Shown piece by piece: positions 23,718 to 32,587 of a stretch of 38,419 nucleotides of DNA; the first letter of the stretch is position 1; each line of letters begins with the position of its first letter. The position numbers were made by a program, and so were the translations under genes. The stretch comes from Arthrobacter sp. ZGTC412 (GTDB taxonomy: Bacteria; Actinomycetota; Actinomycetes; Actinomycetales; Micrococcaceae): the NCBI RefSeq assembly GCF_002929215.1, contig NZ_PJII01000009.1:110198-148616 (forward strand), given 5' to 3'. The notes below the pieces were generated by a model that worked only from the letters and a program-made list of their open reading frames with translations, ran no database searches and had not been told where the DNA came from.

Positions 23718-24068
23718 GCTCAACCCTTTTCCTATCCTGATGGTGTTTCCCGCTCATCGCCCAATCTACTTGGCACTCCAACTCGGCTCCCCAAGTCTGG
23801 GTGTACGGCGAGCCTATGTTCTTGAAAACGAAGGATTTCAAGAGAGCATCGAATCGAGAAGCAGACGATGATGCAGCGCTATGACTTTCGGCGGTAAATG
23901 GCGGCGTTTTCACAGCGCTTTTGGCGCATGTTGCAGCACGGAAGGGGATCCTCATGCGCGACGCCTCTAGCTGTCAGCTGCGGCTAGCAGTAGCGCGACA
24001 TGCGTGCCGTTAAGCCCGCTTCCAGATGAGCCGAGAACGTCACCACGCATGTGCCGCTGGTTGCTCAG

Positions 24069-24263
24069 CTAGATATTGGGATCTGAGGCACGAAGCGAAA
24101 GAATGGCCCTGGCAGCGAAGGTAACGCCGGCTAGCAAAACTAGGACCGCCGAGACGATGCTGTACCAAACCCCATTGGAGTTCAATGCAATATATACGCC
24201 GACAAGAGAGAAAATAACTGCCCCCAGCGACCAAATGAGCGTTGCTCTCATGGTGTTATTCAT
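24069..24263 (-). CDS. Small two-helix membrane protein
   Basis: 64 residues with two membrane helices (LIWSLGAVIFSLVGVYIAL and WYSIVSAVLVLLAGVTFAARAIL) and a short polar C-terminus. There is no strong ribosome-binding site, but the hydrophobic pattern and codon bias support it. Function unknown. Confidence 0.5.
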   Translation of the reverse strand: MNNTMRATLIWSLGAVIFSLVGVYIALNSNGVWYSIVSAVLVLLAGVTFAARAILSLRASDPNI

Positions 24264-24430
24264 GACATCAGCCTAAGGGCTGCATTGATGAGTTAGGTTT
24301 GCGGTCGCTTTAGTGGACCGGCTCCGCCGACTCGTTCCCCCTACGTCCGGTGAAGGATCGGCTTACCGGAACTTGGAAGTGCCAAGGCCCCTGTCACAGC
24401 TCCCTGGGTGCGTGGGAATATATGGCAGGA

Positions 24431-24916
24431 CTAGGAGATGGGGACCGTCTGGGTCTTGCCAAGCTGGGCTACGCCAACGACGGTGAGTGCTGCTGTGCCC
24501 AGCAAGACCAGGATCAGCACCCCCAGAAGCGGGAGTTCGTGGATGGCGAGCTGGGGAATGCGGCGCGAGGGCACTGCCAGAACGCCCAGGAAGGCGCCGA
24601 CCAAGCCAAAGTAGCTGCCGGTCATGAAGCTGCGATGCGCCTTGACGTTTCTCCTCCAGATTGCCCACAGTCCCGCTGTTAATGTGCAGAACGTCAGCAC
24701 TGAGAGCGCGTGAAGCCAATTGAACCCTCCGTCGATGGTTCTGATCCCGAACGAGGTAAACACCACGACATACATAGAAACAGCCCAAATTCGGCCCACG
24801 ATCCGATGGATGCTGCCGCCCTTGGGCCGGCGCAGCAGGTTCACGGCTCCGAAAATCAATGAGTAGCTGGCGGCGATTGCGTGAAGCGAGATCAGAATGG
24901 TCCAAGAGGGAGGCAT
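24431..24916 (-). CDS. DUF2306-like membrane protein
   Basis: About 161 residues with four membrane helices. HAIAASYSLIFGAVNLLRRPKGGSIHRIVGRIWAVSMYVV and WLHALSVLTFCTLTAGLWAIWRRNVKAHRSFMTGSYFG match the DUF2306 pattern, whose conserved His residues (the H of IHRIVG, the H of WLHALS and the H of KAHRSFM) may bind haem or metal. ATG 24916 is preferred to 24928. Standing alone, its role is unknown. Confidence 0.78.
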   Translation of the reverse strand: MPPSWTILISLHAIAASYSLIFGAVNLLRRPKGGSIHRIVGRIWAVSMYVVVFTSFGIRTIDGGFNWLHALSVLTFCTLTAGLWAIWRRNVKAHRSFMTGSYFGLVGAFLGVLAVPSRRIPQLAIHELPLLGVLILVLLGTAALTVVGVAQLGKTQTVPIS

Positions 24917-25136
24917 AGTCCGGAGCATAGCGGACGGTTTCCGTAGAGGGATCCCTTTGCGGGCGCTGGCAGGCGGTGCGGAACGATTACAGATGCCACC
25001 GCATAACGGTCAATCCACAGCTGGATGGGTTCGCTTCCCCATCTGCTGTAGGACTGCACTCTAGAACCGGCCGTTTATGATTATCACCCTCCCTTAATTG
25101 ATGCATTCCCTTGTTTTCGGAGTACGTGCGCAATCG

Positions 25137-25838
25137 CTAGTCAGTAACGCTTTCAAGTGCACGCAGCTCATGTGAGATCAGTTGCTCAAGTCTTTCAGCG
25201 CTACTTCTACTAATCACCATCTGCTTCTCCGAATCCGCACGCTCGAGAAGTCCAAAAACCAAGGTCTCATCCCCACAATTGCGCTCTTGACTGGCCCACC
25301 GAATCAAGGTCTCAGCCCTATCCCAGTGGCGCTCATCCGACTCATCCAACCTGACGGCCAAAGCATCCTCGAACGACTGCCTTCCTTCATCGACACGACC
25401 CATCCTCATTAGCACCAGGGCGTGTCCCCGGAGTGCAAAAACTCTTTCCAGTCCCGACTCCGCCCTTTTCAGACCCTCTCGGAGAAGTGATTCAGATTCT
25501 CGAAGATGACCAGCACTAGAGAGCCCTGCGGCCACTGTGCGTAGCTGACTTATGGTCAAGCCTCCCTTGACAAGTTTTGAGAGCTGCACTGCCTCAGCAC
25601 ACAATATTTCCCGCCGGCCATTTGCAACTGTGTATAGGGCAGCAGGAACTGGCCGCTGACTCTCAACGTAAGAATCGTGATCCTTGTTCAGCTCATAAGC
25701 AACTTTGTTCAGCTCATCAATGACGGTATTGAGTCTTAGTGACGTCTGTCGTTGGCTTTCCCGATTCTTGCTCCATACGCTGTAGATAGAGACCAAGAGT
25801 GCGATAACACTGACTACAAATGGTGCCGCATCGTCCAT
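25137..25838 (-). CDS. Membrane-anchored TPR-like protein
   Basis: 233 residues. One membrane helix at about 8-22 (VVSVIALLVSIYSVW) is followed by a short coiled region and tetratricopeptide-like helical pairs: LRESESLLREGLKRAESGLERVFALRGHALVLMRMGRVDEGRQSFEDALAV. These usually mediate protein binding. AAGGAGG lies at the correct distance upstream. Base composition is clearly less GC-rich than the neighbours, with A/T-ending codons, which suggests recent acquisition. No operon partner is seen. Confidence 0.7.
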   Translation of the reverse strand: MDDAAPFVVSVIALLVSIYSVWSKNRESQRQTSLRLNTVIDELNKVAYELNKDHDSYVESQRPVPAALYTVANGRREILCAEAVQLSKLVKGGLTISQLRTVAAGLSSAGHLRESESLLREGLKRAESGLERVFALRGHALVLMRMGRVDEGRQSFEDALAVRLDESDERHWDRAETLIRWASQERNCGDETLVFGLLERADSEKQMVISRSSAERLEQLISHELRALESVTD

Positions 25839-26175
25839 GAATGTTCCTCCTTGGATAAAGAGCCGGAGCGGTGCGCAGGTAACGTCTGGCGCCAGCTTGA
25901 GTTAGCAGAATATAGGGCCTTATGCCCAAAGCCAGCGCCGCGTTTCGGCAGCGCATCCTTCTACTGCCGGTAACTGCGTTGTCTGGACTTTTAGCCAAGT
26001 ACAGGCATGCGGAGTGCCGGGAGGTGCCACCAGGCACCTGGCGGTTGCTGCAAATTGCCTGCCTCGTACGGGTCAGAATCGTTCCGTAAGCCGGTGGTCC
26101 ACCGGACGCTTTAAGCGCCCGATCGGGGATCGCTCACGGGAACGGCCAGCCGCATCATCCTCTCCATTCCGGGGT
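25839..26175. other. Intergenic stretch, no supported gene
   Basis: About 340 bp between the TPR-like gene and the nuclease fragment. Only overlapping shadow frames are present. It presumably carries the promoter of the TPR-like gene. Confidence 0.5.
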
Positions 26176-26799
26176 CTATTCGGAATCTGAAAACCGTGTT
26201 GTTTGAGGATGCAGAGCTGCTCTGAGCTCCGCAGCCGCCTGCTTTCCGAACGGTATGAGGATATCCAAGAAGTCTCCATAAGCCGTGGCATCGAGTAGAG
26301 CATCCGGCATCCCGGTGGCATCGGAGCTCACCCGATCTCGTAGAGGAAGGTCAGAGAGGTCAGGATGAATCATTTTGAAGTACGGCGTAAACATCATCGC
26401 AATGGCTCCCAGCTCCCAGTATCTCTCGCGCAACTCCAAGAACTTAGCCTTCGCCGGTTCGCTCAGTTCGTTAAACGCCCGCGGAAGGAGCGGCTCTACC
26501 AACTCCATGAGCGCGTCAAGACGCTTCATCACCTCTGGACGAAGATGGTTTTCAATCCAGGTGCCCTCGAACTCAGCCTGAAACTCAGGCCACGTCACAA
26601 GCCGGAGATTGGTCAAATCAGCCGCTGCAAGCGCCCGGCGCTGAAAACCACTTGATGCGATGACGCAACCAACATGTGCGCCACCCTCCTCCACAACGGT
26701 ACGAAAAGCGTGAATCACAGTCTTCGGAATTGAGCTTTTCCAGAGCTTGCATTCGCAAAAGATGGTGTTTGTCCGTCCATTGACGGTTTCCTGACTATG
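26176..26799 (-). pseudogene. Mrr-like restriction endonuclease, 5'-truncated
   Basis: The open frame (about 208 codons from 26799) reads TVNGRTNTIFCECKLWKSSIPKTVIHAFR, then HVGCVIASSGFQRRALAAA, then LRLVTWPEFQ. This is the second half of a PD-(D/E)xK nuclease core, with the ECK catalytic pair and the following helix as in Mrr-type type IV restriction enzymes. The N-terminal part, including the first catalytic Asp, is absent. The frame is cut off at 26800, where an IS21-type terminus (26798 onward) begins, so insertion of a mobile element removed the 5' end. Database callers would start at GTG 26718 and miss the ECK motif. Confidence 0.7.
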
Positions 26800-26845
26800 T
26801 CAACGCGATTCAGGACCACTCGGACGGCCTGATCCAGGACCACTT
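26798..26845. mobile_element. IS21-type terminus with paired direct repeats
   Basis: TGTCAACGCGATT is followed by CAGGACCACT at 26811-26820 and again at 26835-26844, a 24-bp period. TG-starting ends with internal multiple repeats are characteristic of IS21-family termini, where the transposase binds. It abuts the broken nuclease gene. No inverted partner was found upstream of istA. Confidence 0.5.
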
Positions 26846-26947
26846 ACGACACCTGCCCATGCCAGCGAACGCTCGGGTGGTCCCGAATTAACAGCCAATT
26901 GACGGCGGGGCTAGGGACCAATTTCACCGTCAGAGGTCACTGAATCA

Positions 26948-27481
26948 CTACCGGGCCGAGAAACTTACCCGCAGAGTTGCCGGGTCTTCGACCGCCCGAC
27001 CCATGTACCAGGTGTGTACGAAGAGACGTGCTGGCGAAGAATAGATGCTCGTACCCGACCAATCTGGCTTTCTAAGAGCAGTCGGCAGTGTCATTTCCAG
27101 ATGGGCGACGTTCTGATCTGTTCGAGCTGAAAGGCGGAGAAACTCAATCGTCCCGTCGGGCGTTTTGGAAGCATCGGTCGGGGCATAGAGTTCGGGGTCT
27201 CTCCCTGTGATGAAGCTGACGGTCTCAATTGGCAGTACGCCGGATCCTAAGAGATCCGTGTCAGCAGTCAATTGCATGCCTGCGCTTCCGGCCCGGTAGG
27301 AGACGCCTGTAACCCAAGGAACAATGGACGTTTCGCCCCAAATATGCAGATGAATTAGTCCGTTCTCTGGGTCAGATCCCATCAACAAGTCGATCACTAG
27401 TACCTGGCCCCTTCCCCTAAAGCCGCAGTGCCGGCTGTCAGTTGCCAATCCGGACTGAACCAACCCTCGGAGGAAATGCAC
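26948..27481 (-). CDS. Hypothetical protein between the IS end and istB
   Basis: 177 residues from a GTG start, strand-rich (LIHLHIWGETSIVPWVTGVSYRAG, TIEFLRLSARTDQNVAHLEMTLP, ARLFVHTWYMGRAVEDPATL). No domain is recognised. It lies between an IS21-type end and the istA/istB genes, so it may be a passenger gene, or its 5' end may have been removed by the insertion. Confidence 0.5.
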   Translation of the reverse strand: MHFLRGLVQSGLATDSRHCGFRGRGQVLVIDLLMGSDPENGLIHLHIWGETSIVPWVTGVSYRAGSAGMQLTADTDLLGSGVLPIETVSFITGRDPELYAPTDASKTPDGTIEFLRLSARTDQNVAHLEMTLPTALRKPDWSGTSIYSSPARLFVHTWYMGRAVEDPATLRVSFSAR

Positions 27482-27519
27482 GGTGAGACGGACGCCGGTT
27501 CAGGCCAACCTTCAGCGGA

Positions 27520-28401
27520 CTAACTTCGTACGACGATTTTCTGATGGTGCTCACAGTATTCCTGCAATAGCGGCGGAACGGAACCAGCAAGCGACCCACT
27601 AGCCTCCGGTTTGGCGGGCGAGGTGGTAGGAGTCCGTGCCGGTTTCGATAATGGCGCTTTGAAGGTCAGCCGGTCGACGATCGCAGCGCACAGGCGTGGG
27701 TCCGTGAAGGTCTTGGTCCAGCCGGAAAACGATTCGTTGGAAGCGATCGCAATAGAGTTCTTTTCTTCCCGTTCGGTGAGGACCTGGAAGAGCAGTTCTG
27801 CGCCGCGGCGGTCCAGTTCCATATACCCGAGCTCGTCGATGCAGAGCAGGTCCACGCGGCCGTAGCGGGCGATGGTTTTGGCCAGGACTTTCTCATCCGC
27901 GGCTTCCACGAGTTCGTTCACGAGCCTCGTCGCGAGGGTGTATTTGACCCGGTAGCCTTTCTCGGCCGCGGCGGTGCCGAGACCGATGAGCAGGTGGGAC
28001 TTTCCGGTTCCCGAGTCTCCGATGAGGCAGAGGGGTGCGCCTTTGCGGATCCAGTCCCCGGTCGCGAGGGTGTGGATGGTGGCGGCGTTGATGTTGGGGT
28101 TCGCGTCGAAATCGAAGTCCCCGAGCCACTTGTCCCTAGGAAAATTCGCGGCTTTGACTCGGCGGATCGAGGATCTCCGGTCCCGGTCATCGCACTCGGC
28201 CAGCAACAGCTCAGCCAGGAACCCCTGATAGCTCAGTTGTTCCTTCCCCGCGACGGTGAGCGCTTCATCGAGCACGGCCCGGATCGTGGGCAGGCGGAGC
28301 CGGCGGCAAGCCTGGTCCACGGCCGCGACTGCTGCCTGTTCGGTCAGGCCACGCCGCCGGCGCAGGGTTGGGGTGATGGTGGCTGCTGTTACGGGGCTCA
28401 T
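27520..28401 (-). pseudogene. istB: IstB-like ATPase of an IS21-family element, frameshifted near the 3' end
   Basis: IstB is the AAA+ helper ATPase of IS21 transposition. Walker A is GDSGTGKSHLL, Walker B is LLCIDELGYM, and NEFVEA/SNESFSGW segments are typical. The frame reads LTFKAPLSKPARTPTTS at the end. One base earlier the other frame gives AIIETGTDSYHLARQTGG and a TAG at 27599-27601, the normal IstB ending. One A appears lost from the A-run at about 27658-27660. The ATG overlaps the istA stop (ATGA), as in functional IS21 elements. If the missing base is a sequencing error the gene is intact and ends at 27599. Confidence 0.88.
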
Positions 28402-30017
28402 GAGATATTCTCCTTCGACGCTATTCCTGCGGGGTGGTCGGCACGTTTGGCCAGCAGCTCGTCATAGGCAAGGACCGATGGCAGAGGCCGGCTGTCCGGC
28501 GGGAGCCCGGCGATGACCGCGGCGGGATCCATGAGTCGGCGCTGGGTAAGACTAACAACCCGTTGCACTTTCGCCTCAGCATGAGCACCGGGATGACGGC
28601 CCGAACCGGGCCCACCCCCGGAAGGCAGCGTTGTCTGTCTGCGGGCCAAGACCGCTACGACATCGGCACTGACCGCGCCCACTTCCAGCGCCGCAATGAT
28701 CCCTGCCTGGATGTCTCCGGCGTCCAAGGAGCGGTGGAGCAGCAGGACATCGATAAGTTCACGGGTCCCGTCCGCGTCGCCGTTGACCCGGCGGGAGGCA
28801 GCCCAAAACGCCTCATGGGCGCTGGTGAAGGCCCCGGACGCCCGAGCCCGGGCCAGGGCGGTGGACCCGGGCAGCGCGCCGGGCTTGGTCTTGAGGACCT
28901 CCAAATAGTGATCCAGCTGGACAGACTGCCCACATTTGGAAACGATCCGCTGATGTCTTGCTACTACGCTCCGGCCATCGAAGACCACGACCCGGGATGC
29001 CCGTAATGAAACCCGGAGCGTCCTGCCGATAAACCGTGCCGGGACGGAATACTTAGCCATCCGCACAGTGACCATCGAAGACCTATCAACTCTGAGGTTC
29101 AGCACCAGACCCGGATCAAAGTCCTCTGCCGGCAGCGGCGCCAGAAAAGGCTGCTCCGCGGCGAAGTCCTGGCCGATGGTGCGGATCCGGTCGGTGATCC
29201 GCCGGCCCTCGTCCTGAGTTTCCCATTCCCGGATGCGGTCGTTCAGCTCATCCAGCGACTCTGCTGCAGGCATTGGTGAGAGCCGGTTGCGTCGGAACCA
29301 GCCCACTTCTCCCTCGACTCCGCCTTTCTCATGAGCCCCCGAAATGCCTGGCTGGAAATAAAAGGCATCAAAGCCATAGTGCGAGCGGAATAAAACCCAC
29401 CGATCATTTTCTTGCCGCTGCCGGCCCTGCCCAAACACGACCGCGGTTACCGCGCTGGTGAGATTGTCGTAGCGGATGTGCCTGACCGGCACGCCACCGA
29501 TCTCCTTGAACGCCTCGACGTGGCCTTCCAAGAACGCTTCCTGGGCCTGGGTCGGGTAAATCCGGTGAATGGCCTTGCCAGAGTGGGACAACCGGAAGAC
29601 GAACATTTGACACTTCGTCCTCAAACCGTTCAGGACCACCCACACCTCACCGAAATCCACTTCAGCTTCCGCGCCTGGCGCGTGCTCTTGGGAAACGAGG
29701 ACCTCTACCCGGCGGCCGGCCTCCACGTCGATCTGCGCCCGACGGACCCGCACGTAGTCCCGCACCGTCGAACACGACAGCTCCTCCGCCCCGTGCTCCT
29801 CAATAAGCCGAGTCAGGATCCTGCGCGCAGTATGACGCTGCTTCCGCGGCGCGGTCGTGTCCTCGATCAACATCGCATCGATCGAATGCTTGAAAGCATC
29901 CAGCCGGGGGGATGACCTCACTGGTGTCTTCCGCGGCGGCGGAAGAGGATCCGACAATGCCTGCCGGACTGTGTCCCTCCCGATCTGGTACCGCTTTGCC
30001 AGCCCACGGATGGACAC
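28398..30017 (-). CDS. istA: IstA transposase of an IS21-family element, 5'-truncated
   Basis: About 539 residues. Helix-turn-helix SIRGLAKRYQIGRDTVRQAL lies at the N-terminus. The DDE core has D121 (EVDFGEVWV), D184 (IRYDNLTSAV) and E235 (EKGGVEGEV), and a long C-terminal domain follows to ADHPAGIASKENIS. Family proteins have about 15-20 residues before the SIRGLAK motif, which are missing. The frame runs on to 30119, but the added residues are Ala/Val-rich text from the adjoining Gly-rich gene read in another frame. The element therefore lost its right end at about 30015-30035. GTG 30017 could serve as a start. Confidence 0.88.
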   Translation of the reverse strand: MSIRGLAKRYQIGRDTVRQALSDPLPPPRKTPVRSSPRLDAFKHSIDAMLIEDTTAPRKQRHTARRILTRLIEEHGAEELSCSTVRDYVRVRRAQIDVEAGRRVEVLVSQEHAPGAEAEVDFGEVWVVLNGLRTKCQMFVFRLSHSGKAIHRIYPTQAQEAFLEGHVEAFKEIGGVPVRHIRYDNLTSAVTAVVFGQGRQRQENDRWVLFRSHYGFDAFYFQPGISGAHEKGGVEGEVGWFRRNRLSPMPAAESLDELNDRIREWETQDEGRRITDRIRTIGQDFAAEQPFLAPLPAEDFDPGLVLNLRVDRSSMVTVRMAKYSVPARFIGRTLRVSLRASRVVVFDGRSVVARHQRIVSKCGQSVQLDHYLEVLKTKPGALPGSTALARARASGAFTSAHEAFWAASRRVNGDADGTRELIDVLLLHRSLDAGDIQAGIIAALEVGAVSADVVAVLARRQTTLPSGGGPGSGRHPGAHAEAKVQRVVSLTQRRLMDPAAVIAGLPPDSRPLPSVLAYDELLAKRADHPAGIASKENIS

Positions 30018-30027
30018 GAACCAATAC

Positions 30028-30288
30028 TCAGTCGCCACCGCCACCGCCGCCGCCGCCGCCGTCAGCACCACCGCCATCCCCATCAGTGCCGCCACGTTCG
30101 TCAGAAGACGCAGACGCACCCCCTACGGCCACACCTGAGTCACCGTGGCCTCCGCCGTTCCGGGCGGACGCAGAGCCCCTGGAGGCCCGCCGGCGGCGCT
30201 GCGAGATGACGCCCGAAACGAATAACACCACGGCCAGCGCTGCCACCCCGACGAAGAAAGCCAGCATCTTCATTTCGCCTTCGTCCAT
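30028..30288 (-). CDS. Small membrane protein with Gly-rich tail
   Basis: 86 residues. One membrane helix (MLAFFVGVAALAVVLFVSGVI), a basic stretch QRRRR, and a tail rich in Gly, Ser and Asp that ends in a run of nine Gly and Asp. Such tails are known in small actinobacterial envelope proteins. The gene ends exactly where the IS21 remnant begins, so its true 3' end may have been lost or remade by that event. ATG 30273 (after GACGAAGGCGAA) is an alternative start. Confidence 0.6.
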   Translation of the reverse strand: MDEGEMKMLAFFVGVAALAVVLFVSGVISQRRRRASRGSASARNGGGHGDSGVAVGGASASSDERGGTDGDGGGADGGGGGGGGGD

Positions 30289-30580
30289 ATCAGAATCCGT
30301 TCTGAAAGTTCAGCGTGAGGATCAACCCCACGATCCAAGGTTTGCACTTGTCCCGGGATTACACCGCCGCAAGCGCCGTGTCTTCACGGCGAGTAATGCC
30401 GTGGGGTGGTGGTGCATCATTTGGACGCAGCACGGCAGGTGTTGGCGGTGCTGGAAACCAGGGACCCTGGTTAGTTCGCGTCTCGGCGGCGCTGCTGCGG
30501 TGCCCGAGCCGAGGATCGCTGCGGCGGCGAAGGAGTAGACCGCAGGCTACGCTCCACTCGAAGGCCAAGGGAGAGTTGGG

Positions 30581-31159
30581 GTGTGGAATCTTTGGGTGAT
30601 GATGGCGCTGAGTTGGCAGTTGATCACGACCGGTGTCTTCGTAGACGGCGGCAGGTTGGCGGTTCCTCTCGCAGAGATCTGGCGCCCGGATCCGGTGACG
30701 CTTCGGGATGTGGTCGTGGACCGGCAGGCAATGAGCGCCAGGCTGGGGGAGTAGCCGAGCATAGAGCGGGTTTGGGCGTTGGCCCTGCTGGGTTGTGACG
30801 GGCAGGCTGTTGCCGAAGGCCGGGTGCTGCTGGCTGGTGCGGCGGACCGCTTCCGTCCCTTGCTGGTGCTGGCCCATGCCTGCCGGCTTTCGCACCGGTG
30901 GCATGAGATGGCGTTGCTGCAGGAAGAGGCCCTGCGCCATGCTTCGTCACCCGCGCGGGAGGCTCTGGTCCGTTAAGAGATCGGTGTGCGTTTCTTTGAT
31001 GAAGCCCTCTACCGGGACGCGGCAGCTGAATTGGAATGGGCTTATGACCTGTACCGGGCAGCGGGACGTAAACGCTTGGCCAGGCTTTGCCTGCCGGCGC
31101 TTGAACGGGCACAGGAGGTCCTGGCCCTGCCCCCAGTCCCTGACCACCCGCCTATCTGA
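30581..31159 (+). pseudogene. Hypothetical helical-repeat protein interrupted by two stops
   Basis: One frame runs from GTG 30581 (after AAGGGAGAG) to TGA 31157. It reads LSWQLITTGVFVDGGRLAVPLAEIW and VVVDRQAMSARLGE, then TAG at 30752-30754. It continues LALLGCDGQAVAEGRVLL, FRPLLVLAHACRLSHRWHEMALLQEEALRHA and EALVR, then TAA at 30974-30976, and ends IGVRFFDEALYRDAAAELEWAYDLYRAAGRKRLARLCLPALERAQEV. All three pieces have strong actinobacterial codon bias and helical, TPR-like patterning. Both stops would be restored by a single base change. The family is not identified. Confidence 0.65.
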
Positions 31160-31260
31160 GGCGGTAGGGCTCCCTTCGCCCGGAATGTTCCCCGCCCCGG
31201 AGGAATCTGGAAGCTCTATCGGTAAGGGCACACGGGATTTCGTCACGATATGCAAGGTGC

Positions 31261-31318
31261 CTCATAACTAGCGGTGTGCACGCCAACAAGCCATGAGGTT
31301 TCAAGACATAGTTATGAG
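31261..31318. repeat. Inverted repeat with 10-bp perfect arms
   Basis: CTCATAACTA (31261-31270) and TAGTTATGAG (31309-31318) are exact complements separated by 38 bp. It lies between the interrupted gene and the broken end of the IS3 element. The long spacer argues against a terminator; a recombinase site or element end is possible. Confidence 0.45.
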
Positions 31319-31346
31319 AATCGCGGACCCGCAGCATTTGCATCTT

Positions 31347-32320
31347 TCAGAGATACAAATCCGGACGGCCGACGAGACGCCTCGCATCTTGTTGGTACTG
31401 GAAGCCCTGGTCCGAGTGCACAAACACGTTTTGCCCGGGTTTGAGGATGTTCAGCGCTTCCCGGGGTGAATTGTTTGTTAGCTCCAGGTTCGGTGACAAG
31501 CCAACCGAGTAGGCGATGATCTGCCGATCGAAGAGGTCCATGATCGGTGAGAGGTAAAGCTTCTGGTCGCCGACGCTGAATTCCGTCACATCCGTCACCC
31601 ACTTCCGGTTGGGGCCATCGGCCTCAAACTCCCGATTCAGGACGTTCGGGGCAACCTTTCCCTGATCACCCTTGTACGAGCTGTAACGCTTCTTCCGCCG
31701 GACTTTGCAGACGAGCCGCAAGGAACGCATCAGCTTCAGCACCGTCTTTTTGGCGATCGTCCACCCTTGCTTGACCAGTTCGGTATGAACACGCCTGTGC
31801 CCGTACCGGCCGTGGTTCTTCTCGAAAATTTCTATGACTTTGGCCTTGAGTTCCTCCGGGGGTCGGGAGCGTGGAGACGGGCCTGGTGGTAGAAGAAGGT
31901 TGACTTGGCAAGACCCGTGATCTGGAGCAGTACCGGGAGGGGAAAGTCAGCCTTGAGGGCGATGAGGGCTTGAACCTTCACCGTCTTTCCGGCATCCGGC
32001 CCTTCTCGGCGGTGTGCCCGAGCCCACGTTTCGAGAAGTTTGGGCGATGATAAGCCGGCTTCTGAGGCGAGATCTTGCGCAGTCTCGCCTGCGGTGAAGC
32101 GTTCGACCAATGCGAGCTTGAAGTCGAACGAGTACGACTGTTTCATCGGCTTAGTCATTAACGCTCCCCGGCCATGGGTCCTCCACCGCCGATAAAGACG
32201 ATCCACCGGCGAGCGGGCAACCCCCAGCAGGCTGGCCGTCGCCTTGTCTGCGATGCCCTTCTCAAACCACGCTACAGCGGCCTCGCGCTGGTCCTCGGAT
32301 AACGAACTAGATGGACGCAT
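31347..32320 (-). pseudogene. IS3-family transposase, OrfA-OrfB remnant
   Basis: OrfA begins RPSSSLSEDQREAAVAWFEKG with helix-turn-helix SLLGVARSPVDRLYRRW and a second HTH ending LLETWARAHRREGPDAG. It then runs directly into OrfB text KVQALIALKADFPLPVLLQITGLAKSTFFYHQAR. The usual linker and frameshift region between the two ORFs is missing. At DPRR (about 31875) the frame slips by one base, where CGGAGG probably was CGGGAGG. It continues in another frame as KLMRSLRLVCKV, WVTDVTEFSVGDQKLYLSPIMDLFD and HSDQGFQYQ. The integrase core lacks its last catalytic Glu. Inactive as it stands. Confidence 0.85.
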
Positions 32321-32378
32321 AACTGCTCCCCGGGAGTCGGAGCTGAATTTCTCAGTCCAACTTCCGGGGAGCAGTTCA
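31392..32378 (-). mobile_element. IS3-family (IS150 group) element, left part missing
   Basis: The right end is defined by TGAACTGCTCCCCGGAAGTT read inward on the minus strand (from 32378). The coding region loses similarity to IS3 transposases at about 31392, after HSDQGFQYQ, so the last third of the transposase gene and the other end are gone. Confidence 0.75.
32321..32378. repeat. IS3 right terminus with internal inverted copy
   Basis: AACTGCTCCCCGGGAGTCGGA (32321 onward) and its near-complement ending GGGGAGCAGTTCA at 32378 form a 58-bp palindrome with 16 of about 21 positions paired. The outer arm is the element end; the inner arm abuts the transposase start codon and may also shut off read-in transcription. 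Confidence 0.65.
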
Positions 32379-32410
32379 TTCGCTGAGTGCGCGCTTCGCT
32401 TGCTTTCAGG

Positions 32411-32587
32411 TCAGTCCTTTTTGAAGGCGTCCTTGACCTTCTCGCCGGCCTGCTTCAAATCACCTTTGGCCTGATCGGTCTTACCCTCGGTCCGCAGGCT
32501 CTCATCACCGGTGGCGGTGCCAGCGGCTTCCTTGCCCTTGCCACTGGCCTTCTCAGCAGCATTCTCGATCTTGTCGCCTAGTCCCAT
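32411..32587 (-). CDS. CsbD family stress protein
   Basis: 58 residues, Lys/Glu/Gly/Ala-rich and without hydrophobic core. MGLGDKIENAAEKASGKGKE, then GDESLRTEGKTDQAKGDLKQ and AGEKVKDAFKKD, are the CsbD pattern. In Bacillus csbD belongs to the general-stress regulon; the molecular function is unknown. GGAGGAAGCACC precedes the ATG. It stops 33 bp from the IS3 end. Confidence 0.9.
   Translation of the reverse strand: MGLGDKIENAAEKASGKGKEAAGTATGDESLRTEGKTDQAKGDLKQAGEKVKDAFKKD

Noticed and set aside
30035-30075. CCG-repeat tract as a microsatellite or CRISPR-like array
   Set aside because: It encodes the Gly run of the small membrane protein in frame; there are no spacers or regular units.
30752-30976. 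In-frame TAG and TAA as stop-codon recoding
   Set aside because: No SECIS, pyrrolysine or readthrough context is visible, and the surrounding region is full of damaged genes; decay or base error is simpler.
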